NCBI GenBank assembly: GCA_905236405.1 | Contig: CAJOQB010000203.1 | Span: 1-16,483 of the forward strand | DNA: 16,483 bases | Reading direction: 5' to 3' | From: an uncultured Bacteroidales bacterium | Lineage (GTDB): Bacteria > Bacteroidota > Bacteroidia > Bacteroidales > P3 | In this document: positions 8,571 to 14,679 of the stretch, one piece after another | Position numbering within the stretch: the first letter of the stretch is position 1 | Layout of the letters: every line of letters begins with the position of its first letter | Made by a program: the position numbers and the translations under genes | Notes under the pieces: generated by a model | Seen by the model: only the letters and a program-made list of their open reading frames with translations | The model's database searches: none | Told to the model about the DNA's origin: nothing

Positions 8571-8861
8571 ATGAATTTTACTGGAATAATTATCGGAATT
8601 TCTTCCTTCCTTTGCATCGGTTTCTTCCATCCCATCGTCATCAAAGCGGAGTATTACTTCGGTGTGCGATGTTGGTGGGCGTTCCTGCTGTTGGCCGTGG
8701 GTTGCATCATGGGGTCGCTACTGACGGCAGCCACCATTCCCTCGACCATCCTCGGTGTAGTGGCCTTCTCCAGCCTCTGGTCCATCCTCGAGCTATTCAA
8801 ACAACGTGAACGTGTCGCAAAAGGCTGGTTCCCTAAGAATCCAGAAAGAAAAGACAAATGA
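8571..8861 (+). CDS. DUF4491 family small membrane protein
   Basis: This 96-residue protein has three predicted membrane helices (about 4-20, 35-55 and 58-75) and a basic, cytoplasm-type C-terminal tail containing ERVAKGWFPKNP. The sequence (MNFTGIIIGISSF, FFHPIVIKAEYYFG, CWW, KGWFPKNP) matches the DUF4491 family as I know it from Bacteroidota; its function is unknown. The start at 8571 is chosen over one 22 codons upstream (8505) because the longer version runs through the promoter -7 element and adds a non-family N-terminus. Its stop overlaps the ZIP transporter start (ATGA), indicating translational coupling. Confidence 0.85.
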   Translation: MNFTGIIIGISSFLCIGFFHPIVIKAEYYFGVRCWWAFLLLAVGCIMGSLLTAATIPSTILGVVAFSSLWSILELFKQRERVAKGWFPKNPERKDK

Positions 8862-9616
8862 ACGCATTAATTATCGGAATCCTACTGCCTTTGGTGGGCA
8901 CCATGATAGGGTCTGCCTTTGTGTTTTTCATGCAGAAGGAGATTCCCGACCGCTTACAGAAGACACTGTTGGGCTTTGCCAGCGGCGTCATGGTGGCCGC
9001 CAGCGTATGGTCGCTGTTGATACCCAGCATCGAGATGGCGGAAACGGGTGTCGTTCCCGCCGCTGTGGGCTTCCTTGCCGGCATCGTGTTTCTGTTGTTG
9101 ATAGACGAACTGACGCCCCACTTGCACGTCGGAGCACAGAAAGCCGAGGGACCCAAGTCGAGACTCTCCAGAACGATGATGCTGGCATTGGCCGTGACCA
9201 TCCACAACCTGCCCGAAGGCATGGCCGTCGGCGTGGTCTTCGCTGGCGAGGCACAAGGGCTCTCTCTCAACGCCGCCCTTGCGGTAAGCATAGGCATAGC
9301 CATCCAGAACATTCCTGAAGGGGCCATCATCTCGATGCCCATGCATGCCGAGGGCAACTCCCGTTGGCGTTCATTCCTTATCGGCACACTGAGCGGCGTG
9401 GTGGAGCCTCTCGGCTCGGTGGCCATCCTGCTGTTGGCCGGCGTTCTCGGCGTGGCCCTGCCCTATCTGCTGGCTTTTGCCGCCGGCGCCATGATGTATG
9501 TGGTGGTCGAAGAGCTTATCCCTGAGACCGCCCAAGGGCGTCACACCAACCTCTCCACCATCGGCTTTGCCGTCGGCTTCGTGTTGATGATGGTAATGGA
9601 CGTGCTGTTAGGGTAA
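8858..9616 (+). CDS. ZIP family divalent metal transporter
   Basis: This 252-residue inner-membrane protein has about eight hydrophobic segments. The metal-binding signatures of ZIP transporters are present: HNLPEGMAVG (His116, Asn117, Glu120) in TM4, QNIPEGAIIS (Gln150, Asn151, Glu154) in TM5, and EELIPE (218-223) near the end. The TM3-TM4 loop contains HLHVG, a small His cluster. It would import zinc or iron/manganese; the exact metal cannot be told. It resembles ZupT/GufA-type members. It overlaps the DUF4491 gene by 4 nt. Its stop codon directly abuts the stop of the convergent transglutaminase-like gene, with no spacer for a terminator. Confidence 0.92.
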   Translation: MNALIIGILLPLVGTMIGSAFVFFMQKEIPDRLQKTLLGFASGVMVAASVWSLLIPSIEMAETGVVPAAVGFLAGIVFLLLIDELTPHLHVGAQKAEGPKSRLSRTMMLALAVTIHNLPEGMAVGVVFAGEAQGLSLNAALAVSIGIAIQNIPEGAIISMPMHAEGNSRWRSFLIGTLSGVVEPLGSVAILLLAGVLGVALPYLLAFAAGAMMYVVVEELIPETAQGRHTNLSTIGFAVGFVLMMVMDVLLG

Positions 9617-11110
9617 CTATAATCTCACCAACTTGGCATCCACCTTCTGGAACGCTGGCATCGTCTCTCCTATAGAGGCACCGATATAGGTGGGGTCGCA
9701 TACCGTGTAGCGGCGACCGTCGAGGGTGAAGTAGTCGCCCGACACATTCTCGGGAAAAGCCACCGCGGTGGCCAGATGACCAGGCCAGTGTACCAGCACC
9801 ACGTCGAGACCCAGCAGGTCGCGAACCAATATGCTGTAAAAGATAGACCGATCCTCGCAGTCGTTCATGGGATAGAAGATGCTCTCGTCGCCAAAGAGGG
9901 GACGCTCGTAACCGAACTGCTCTTGGTCGGTGGCGTAGTCAAAAGTGGTTTGGACGAAGTTGAGCAGCATCTCTGCTGCCACCGTTTTGCTCTTGCCTGC
10001 CATCTGGCTTCGCAACGCAGGATAGAGGGTGGCTTTCACCCCCTCGCTCAATCCTGCAAGGGCATAGTACTCCCATGCACTGCTCAACGGATAGTCGTTC
10101 AGGTAGTCTATCAAACCCTGTTCCACCGTCACCGTGGCTCTCATCGAGCCATACCTCTTGGATTGGAGTGTGCGGCTTCGTTTGTTGCCGTTGTCCAGTT
10201 CGGGCAGTTGCCCCATCAGGATGTTGGCCACCTTCTCGCGAGGGAACGCCACCTTGCAGACAGAGACATTGCGGGGTTTCTCAGTACTGAGTATATAATG
10301 TTCGACACCGTCGATGTTGATGAAGGAGTAGTTGTAGATTGAACGGTTGAAGGGGACGAGCAGCACCAGTTTGTTGTCGGCACGAGCGATGCGGGCACGG
10401 TAGCCCGACTGTGCCAGCAGGTACATCTGTAGCAGCACCGCCTCGTCGCTGCCCTTGCCCAACAGTTGTTCGCATGTGTTTCGCAGCAGGCATAGATAGC
10501 CCCAATCCGACAAGTGCAGCATTTCCCGTTGTGCGATGCAGTCGTGCAGCAAACCGTCGTACTTATCCGATGACAGTTGCTTCCATGCCTCGGCAATGCT
10601 CCGCTCCTCTAACGACGACAGATGGAATCGGAGTGCCTCCCTGTCGGCGTGGACGGTGAACGTGGTGCCATAGAACGGCACCTGCACAGTCGGCACCGTA
10701 GGCTCCGGCTCAGGGATGGGCGGCAGCGGCACAGGGTCCATCTTGGGAGGTTGAGGCACCACCTCGCTCTGGGGCAAGGGGTTGGAGGTGGGGAGTTTCT
10801 CGAGCTTGGGTTGGGGAGGCCGTGGAGGCTTCGGTTCCGCAGGCTTGGGCACAGCGGGCTCCACGCCCATCTTCGACCAGCCCTGCTGCATCGCAGCGGC
10901 ATAGTCTTCGTTGGCCCGCTTGCGAAACGCAGCATATTCGGCTTCAGCTTTGCGACGTGCGTCGTCGTACTGATGCTGAGCCTGTTGTTTCTGCTTCTCG
11001 TACTTTTCTCGCATCTGTTGCTGCTTGGCTCTCATGGCTTCAATATCCACCTGTGCCATGGCCGTTCCAGTCAACAGCATTATCATTACTAATACTACAG
11101 TATGTTTCAT
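9617..11110 (-). CDS. Secreted transglutaminase-like cysteine protein
   Basis: A 497-residue exported protein. Residues 1-19 are a signal peptide ending AMA-Q. Residues 20-75 are Gln/Lys/Arg-rich helix or coiled coil. Residues 85-145 are a Pro-rich linker. The remainder is globular. Near the C-terminus a Cys-His-Asp triad of transglutaminase/papain-like order is visible: NDCEDRS (Cys418), PGHLATAV (His445) and CDPTY (Asp472), followed by IGASIGETMP. Proteins with this ending are known in Bacteroidota but their substrates are not; peptidase, amidase or crosslinking activity are all possible. It lies 167 nt downstream of the DGR reverse transcriptase on the same strand; whether it shares transcription with it is unclear, and it has no VR. 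Confidence 0.72.
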   Translation of the reverse strand: MKHTVVLVMIMLLTGTAMAQVDIEAMRAKQQQMREKYEKQKQQAQHQYDDARRKAEAEYAAFRKRANEDYAAAMQQGWSKMGVEPAVPKPAEPKPPRPPQPKLEKLPTSNPLPQSEVVPQPPKMDPVPLPPIPEPEPTVPTVQVPFYGTTFTVHADREALRFHLSSLEERSIAEAWKQLSSDKYDGLLHDCIAQREMLHLSDWGYLCLLRNTCEQLLGKGSDEAVLLQMYLLAQSGYRARIARADNKLVLLVPFNRSIYNYSFINIDGVEHYILSTEKPRNVSVCKVAFPREKVANILMGQLPELDNGNKRSRTLQSKRYGSMRATVTVEQGLIDYLNDYPLSSAWEYYALAGLSEGVKATLYPALRSQMAGKSKTVAAEMLLNFVQTTFDYATDQEQFGYERPLFGDESIFYPMNDCEDRSIFYSILVRDLLGLDVVLVHWPGHLATAVAFPENVSGDYFTLDGRRYTVCDPTYIGASIGETMPAFQKVDAKLVRL

Positions 11111-11198
11111 TTTATACTATGTTTTTCCTTTTGTTCAGCCAGAGTCTTCGCTGTTGCAGTTCCACTACTCTACAACAGCTACCAACACCGACTGACTG

Positions 11199-11240
11199 AC
11201 GGTTTGCAACCGTTCCTATTCGTTTGGCATTCTGCCAAAC
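11199..11240 (-). other. Two tandem hairpins downstream of the TR
   Basis: Two short perfect inverted repeats sit side by side: 11222-11229 with 11233-11240 (8 bp, 3-nt loop) and 11199-11204 with 11208-11213 (6 bp, 3-nt loop). On the minus strand they begin 38 nt after the RT stop codon. Neither is followed by a T-run, so they are not classic terminators. They could cap the 3' end of the TR-containing RNA. Confidence 0.4.
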
Positions 11241-11254
11241 CCGACACGAACATG

Positions 11255-11291
11255 TTTACTACGACGAAATCCATCTATCATACTAAGCTAA
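11255..11291 (-). repeat. Inverted 3' flank of TR, complementary to the VR flanks
   Basis: This segment is the reverse complement of the sequence directly beyond VR1 (12939-12971) and VR2 (14513-14545), apart from a 4-nt insertion and one or a few mismatches. The longest perfect part is 21 nt, between 11271-11291 and the complement of 14513-14533. It directly adjoins the IMH-like tail of TR. Confidence 0.85.
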
Positions 11292-12408
11292 TGGAGGACG
11301 ACGCGGAACCCGTTGTTGTTGTTGCGGTTGTCGGGGGTGTTGTTGTTCCGATTCGAAACACGGCAGTTCTTCGCGTTGTTGTTCCAGCTGCCACCGCGCA
11401 ACACGCGGTTGGAGCCTGTTGTCCGTGCCGCAAACACCGCTTTCGCAATCCTTTGGTATAACCTTTCATTGCGTATGACAGTAGCGGTGTGATATGCTCA
11501 TAATATTTTTTTTCTGTCCATTGTGCATCTTTCACTAACAGGCTATACTTCCTGCTTTTCCTAACAAAGCGTTGCTTGCTTCTCTGCGTAAGTCTTATCT
11601 TGTAGGGATAAATCCTGTATCCGAGGAAATCAATCCCTTCGACTGTCATAGCAACAATGACAGGCTTCAATGTTAGGAGCAGTTTCTTTTCGGCGAAGAG
11701 TTTGATTTCTTTAATGTAACATTCCACTTCGGAATAGCTATCAGCAAAGACAAGGAAATCATCCATATACCGTAGGTATTCCGGCACCCGCAACGATTCC
11801 TTTATCCAATGATCCATTTCAGAAAGGTAATAGTTGGCAAAGTATTGACTCGTCAAGTTCCCAATAGGTATGCCCTTCCCTTTCGATTTGGAATAGCTGG
11901 CTATTATCTCCGAGAATATATTAAGCAACACCTTGTCTTTGAACAAACATGCCAGTTTGTCATTCAGAATGTCGTGCGAAATGTTGTCAAAGTATTTCCT
12001 AAAGTCAAATTTCGCCACATATCTGTATTTCTTCATGGCCAACATGGCTCTATCTATCGCCTTGTATATTCCCTTTTCTGGACGAGTGGCATAGGTGGTT
12101 TCTATAAGTTTACGCTCAAAACATGGATGACAGACGTTCATGATGGCATGATGCAACACTCGTTCGCGGAATGATGCCGCACAGATCAGTCTCCGTTTGG
12201 GGTCCTCAATGTAGAAATAATCGTATTTCCCAACAACGACATTGCCCGACAGGATTTCTTCTCTCATCCGAACACAATTCTCCTCGAGGTGATTCTGGAA
12301 ATGTCGAGCCTCGCTGTTCCTACGTTTGCCACGGATGGCTTTATGGAAAGCCAACAGCAAATTGTCGGTGTCAGCTATTTTTGATATCAGATTCCCTGTT
12401 CGCTTCAT
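11278..12408 (-). CDS. DGR reverse transcriptase, with TR inside its 3' end
   Basis: A 376-residue reverse transcriptase that copies TR RNA with adenine-specific errors. Fingers-palm motifs: an N-terminal MKRTGNLISKIADTDNL typical of DGR RTs, motif 3 KFDFRKYFDNI (catalytic Asp135), motif 4 GIPIGNLTSQYFANYYL (180-194, the IGNLTSQ signature common in DGR RTs in place of the QG motif), motif 5 YMDD (214-217, catalytic Asp216-Asp217), then EGIDFLGYRIYPY. There is no maturase, endonuclease or RNase H domain, so a group II intron RT is unlikely. Residues 330-374 are translated from TR in a different phase from the targets, giving a Thr/Ala/Ser-rich tail. The start codon overlaps the HRDC gene by 38 nt, implying translational coupling. 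Confidence 0.95.
   Translation of the reverse strand: MKRTGNLISKIADTDNLLLAFHKAIRGKRRNSEARHFQNHLEENCVRMREEILSGNVVVGKYDYFYIEDPKRRLICAASFRERVLHHAIMNVCHPCFERKLIETTYATRPEKGIYKAIDRAMLAMKKYRYVAKFDFRKYFDNISHDILNDKLACLFKDKVLLNIFSEIIASYSKSKGKGIPIGNLTSQYFANYYLSEMDHWIKESLRVPEYLRYMDDFLVFADSYSEVECYIKEIKLFAEKKLLLTLKPVIVAMTVEGIDFLGYRIYPYKIRLTQRSKQRFVRKSRKYSLLVKDAQWTEKKYYEHITPLLSYAMKGYTKGLRKRCLRHGQQAPTACCAVAAGTTTRRTAVFRIGTTTPPTTATTTTGSASSSISLV
11288..11312 (-). promoter_or_regulatory. IMH*-like invariant tail of TR
   Basis: The last 25 nt of TR (GC-rich, ending in the target-frame stop TAG) are identical to the tails of VR1 (12973-12997) and VR2 (14547-14571). This is the position where the initiation-of-mutagenic-homing element lies in characterised DGRs. 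Unlike the Bordetella phage system, template and target copies show no differences. Confidence 0.7.
11288..11420 (-). repeat. DGR template repeat (TR)
   Basis: The 133-nt TR shares 115 of 133 positions with each VR. Read in the target frame on the minus strand it would encode an Asn-rich C-terminus (...RGGSWNNNAKNCRVSNR..., then TPDNRNNNNGFRVVLH-stop) with 13 AAC and 1 AAT codons, the codons that yield the widest amino-acid range without stops under adenine mutation. There are 38 coding-strand adenines. TR has no target gene of its own: upstream it is RT coding sequence. The upstream end is set by VR2, which stops matching at a non-adenine just past 11420; VR1 could extend it by 2 nt. Confidence 0.96.
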
Positions 12409-12841
12409 ACATCTTTTCTATCATCCGACGCGCGTATTTATCTGTACGCTGTTTCCCTACACCTTCTATCGATGCGATTGTTTTCTCGTTAATCTCATCA
12501 AGCTTTGACATTTCTGCCAATTCGGCATCAACAAACACCGCAAAAGCAGGAATGGCATCCTCGTCGGCAATGGCTTTGCGACATTTACGCAGCAGGCTGA
12601 ATACCCTGAACTGGTTTTCGTCCAGCATACTCTTGTAGTCTATCTTTTCCTTTCGCTCTCCCACAGGGGTTGTCATCGGTGGAATCAGATACTGCACACA
12701 GAATGTCCAATAAGTCATGTCGCCACTCACCGCCAGTTCTTTGTCCACTTTTACCGTCTTGTTGGCACGAAGGAACTTGTTGAGCTTCTCCGTTTCCTCG
12801 TCCCCTCCAACGATGGGTATTGTAAACACCTTGTATTGCAT
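12371..12841 (-). CDS. HRDC-domain DGR accessory protein
   Basis: A 156-residue protein. The N-terminal part (1-70: MQYKVFTIPIVGGDEETEKLNKFL..., then MTYWTFCVQYL) is of the type found in DGR- and other element-associated HRDC proteins. Residues about 74-146 are an HRDC domain: LDENQFRVFSLLRKCRKAIAD, IPAFAVFVDAELAEMSK, and the helix-hairpin IEGVGKQRTDKYARRMIEKM. HRDC domains bind nucleic acid in RecQ helicases and RNase D. HRDC proteins are a known alternative accessory factor in DGRs; no Avd-type four-helix-bundle gene is present here. It ends 38 nt inside the RT start and begins 8 nt after repeat R1, so it heads a HRDC-RT-TR transcript. Role inferred: handling TR RNA or the target DNA. Confidence 0.85.
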   Translation of the reverse strand: MQYKVFTIPIVGGDEETEKLNKFLRANKTVKVDKELAVSGDMTYWTFCVQYLIPPMTTPVGERKEKIDYKSMLDENQFRVFSLLRKCRKAIADEDAIPAFAVFVDAELAEMSKLDEINEKTIASIEGVGKQRTDKYARRMIEKMYEANRESDIKNS

Positions 12842-12849
12842 ATTGTTGT

Positions 12850-12972
12850 TGTTTTTCGCGGTTTATTATTATTCCGCTTCGCTGGCTCGCTCCACTACCG
12901 TTTCGCGGCCTGCTTCGCTTCATTATAATAAACCGATGTTAGCTTAGTATGATCGATGGTGTCGTAGTAAAA
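12850..12972 (-). repeat. DGR-associated repeat R1, downstream of VR1
   Basis: This 123-nt non-coding block directly follows the VR1 stop codon and matches R2 (14425-14546) with 8 substitutions and one 1-nt gap. Its outer ends carry an 11-bp inverted repeat (12859-12869 with 12925-12935) that could form a large hairpin or cruciform with a 55-nt interior rich in CTTCGCT. The VR-proximal 33 nt (12939-12971) are the inverse of the TR flank. It ends 8 nt before the HRDC gene, so it also serves as that gene's leader. Confidence 0.88.
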
Positions 12973-13105
12973 CTAATGGAGGACGACGCGGAACCCGATG
13001 CCGTAGTAGCGGAAGTCGGGGGAGGTGTAGGACCGATTCGAAACACGGCAGTCCTTCGCGTAGCTGTACCAGCTGCCACCGCGCAACACGCGGTTGGAGC
13101 CTGAC
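12973..13105 (-). repeat. DGR variable repeat VR1
   Basis: The 133-nt segment at the 3' end of target gene 1 differs from TR at 18 positions, all of them coding-strand adenines in TR (to T, G or C). The last 25 nt, including the TAG stop, are identical to TR. It changes 13 residues of the core variable face relative to the TR-encoded peptide; the SNRV and VSNR asparagines remain unmutated. Confidence 0.96.
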
Positions 13106-14253
13106 GATGCACCCTTGGGATTGATGTTGTCGTACTGAAGATACTGCTTCCCATACCAGTCTTCGCACCACTCCCACACGTTGCCGCTCATGTCGTAGAG
13201 ACCCAAGGCGTTGCCTCGCTTGGTCCCGCACGGATGGGTGGAGCTGTTGCTGTTGCCGCTGTACCACGCCACATCGTCAATGCTCCATCCTCCGCTGTAC
13301 TTTGTCCCCTCGTTCCTGTTGCCCCCTCGGGCGGCATACTCCCATTCGGCCTCCGTGGGCAGGCTGTAGTTCCTCCCCGTCTGCCGGCTCAGGCGTGTGC
13401 AGAACTCCTTGGCCTCCTCCCAGCTCACATAGTACATCGGATAATCGGCCCCCACGCCTCGCATCGGCCATTCGGGATTCGCCTTGTTCCGCTGCTGGTA
13501 GACGGATGTCCCCATCACCTTCTCCCACTGGCTCTGCGTCACCTCGAGCATCCCGATATAGTACGACCCGACGGTGGTCACCCGATTGGGCGACTCGTCA
13601 CCTTCGCAGTCACTCCCCTGCTCGCCGGTGCAGCCCATGGTGAAGGTGCCGCCCTCGACGTACACCATTCGCATGTTGATGCCGAAGGCCGTCTCGGTGA
13701 AATCTTGTCCACGACTGGCACTATTGTTTCCGCCAGGGCGTAGTGAGTATGTGTTTCCACCGCTACCGGAAGAACCAGCATATCCCACCAACTCCTGAGC
13801 CAACTCTTGGCATAATGGACCCAGATTGGCAATTTGCGTACCCGACAGATTACCCCACTGCGATGCTGGGTTGGTGATTTCTCCTGTCTCCACATCAATC
13901 AAATAAGCTTCAAGGTAATACTGGGCGGTTCCTTTGCTGACTGTGGACACACAGATATAGTCAGCACCCGACATCACGCCAATCCTTTTTCTCTGGTCAT
14001 CGGACACCATGCCTGATTGCTGGAACTTTTGCTCTTTCATCATCTGGTCGATATCGGTACGTGAGAATGCTTGGTATCCCGCTTGATTGACCAACGCTTT
14101 CCTTATTTCCCCTCTGACCGAAACCAACTCCACACCCTCCACGCCCATGGATCCTGTTCCGACAAGGGTTTCCAATAAGGCGACTTTCTTTGTTTGCCCT
14201 ATAGCGACTGATGAAAGGAACAGCAAGGGCAGTAATAACAGGATCTTCTTCAT
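12973..14253 (-). CDS. DGR target protein 1: secreted LpoB/CsgG-like plus FGE-fold variable protein
   Basis: A 426-residue exported protein. Residues 1-20 are a signal peptide ending AIG-Q. Residues 21-158 resemble an LpoB/CsgG/FlgO-type domain (KKVALLET, FSRTDIDQMMKEQKFQQSG, IGVMSGADYICV). A Gly/Ser/Asn linker follows (159-185). Residues 194-426 are an FGE-sulfatase (C-type-lectin-like) domain: MVYVEGGTFTMGC, VSWEEAKEFC, LPTEAEWEYAARGG, GLYDMSGNVWEWCEDWYG, and RGGSW near the end. The last 44 residues are VR1; A-derived changes place Tyr396, Ser397, Tyr398, Asp401, Ser408, Tyr409, Thr410, Ser411, Phe414, Tyr416, Tyr417, Gly418 and Ile419. The catalytic Cys pair of true FGE is missing, so it should be a binding protein, located in the periplasm or at the surface. 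Confidence 0.93.
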   Translation of the reverse strand: MKKILLLLPLLFLSSVAIGQTKKVALLETLVGTGSMGVEGVELVSVRGEIRKALVNQAGYQAFSRTDIDQMMKEQKFQQSGMVSDDQRKRIGVMSGADYICVSTVSKGTAQYYLEAYLIDVETGEITNPASQWGNLSGTQIANLGPLCQELAQELVGYAGSSGSGGNTYSLRPGGNNSASRGQDFTETAFGINMRMVYVEGGTFTMGCTGEQGSDCEGDESPNRVTTVGSYYIGMLEVTQSQWEKVMGTSVYQQRNKANPEWPMRGVGADYPMYYVSWEEAKEFCTRLSRQTGRNYSLPTEAEWEYAARGGNRNEGTKYSGGWSIDDVAWYSGNSNSSTHPCGTKRGNALGLYDMSGNVWEWCEDWYGKQYLQYDNINPKGASSGSNRVLRGGSWYSYAKDCRVSNRSYTSPDFRYYGIGFRVVLH

Positions 14254-14424
14254 TTTTATTTTTTTATATAACTATCTGCAAATGGTACATATCTGTTATC
14301 GCGTCTCTTCAAGACGCACAAAACAGTTTTGACTTCCACCCGACCGTACTCCGTTTGTCTGGGGTTATTGAGATGGAGCCTCTCCGAGGCTTCTTTATGG
14401 AGAGTGCGGCTATTCATTTGTCTT
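14254..14424 (-). other. Leader region of target gene 1
   Basis: This 171-nt stretch separates repeat R2 from target gene 1 and has no credible gene. It holds two small hairpins: 14377-14382 with 14386-14391 (6 bp, TCC loop) and 14301-14306 with 14312-14317 (6 bp, 5-nt loop). Neither has a T-run. A TACCATTTG on the minus strand (14279-14287) is one base longer than the -7 consensus, so a promoter for target 1 is possible but weakly supported. Confidence 0.4.
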
Positions 14425-14546
14425 TGTTTTTCGCGGTTTATTATTATTTCGCTTCGCTGTCTCGCTCCACATCCGTTTCGCGGCCTGCTTCGCTTCATTA
14501 TATAAACCGATGTTAGCTTAGTATGATAGATGGCATCGTAGTAAAT
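14425..14546 (-). repeat. DGR-associated repeat R2, downstream of VR2
   Basis: This 122-nt copy of R1 follows the VR2 stop codon. Together R1+VR1 and R2+VR2 form two matching 255-256-nt units. The outer inverted repeat is shortened to 8 bp (14434-14441 with 14502-14509) by a 1-nt deletion. The VR-proximal part (14513-14545) is the best match, in inverted orientation, to the TR flank. Confidence 0.88.
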
Positions 14547-14679
14547 CTAATGGAGGACGACGCGGAACCCGTAGTAGCTGTTGCGGTAGTCGGGGGGGCC
14601 GTAGTACCGAATCGAAACACGGCAGCTCTTCGCGAGGCTGCCCCAGCTGCCACCGCGCAACACGCGGTAGGAGCCTGTA
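14547..14679 (-). repeat. DGR variable repeat VR2
   Basis: The 133-nt segment at the 3' end of target gene 2 differs from TR at 18 positions, all coding-strand adenines in TR. VR2 and VR1 differ from one another at most of the variable codons, so the two targets have been diversified independently. The last 25 nt are identical to TR. Confidence 0.96.

Noticed and set aside
9614..9619. Directly abutting convergent stop codons of the ZIP and transglutaminase-like genes
   Set aside because: Unusual but explained by compact gene packing; no further signal is visible there.
11278..12408. Group II intron or retron reverse transcriptase
   Set aside because: There is no maturase/endonuclease domain, no intron RNA structure seen and no msr/msd-like region; the adenine-only TR/VR differences settle it as a DGR.
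12939..13267. Extra minus-strand frames across VR1 that resemble the RT tail
   Set aside because: They are VR1 read in the phase in which TR is read by the RT; the resemblance reflects TR/VR homology, not a second RT fragment.
14377..14391. Hairpin as terminator after R2
   Set aside because: The stem is only 6 bp and there is no T-run on either strand.
12850..14546. R1/R2 as CRISPR repeats or insertion-sequence ends
   Set aside because: There are only two copies, about 1.6 kb apart, with no spacers and no transposase; each is tied to a VR end.
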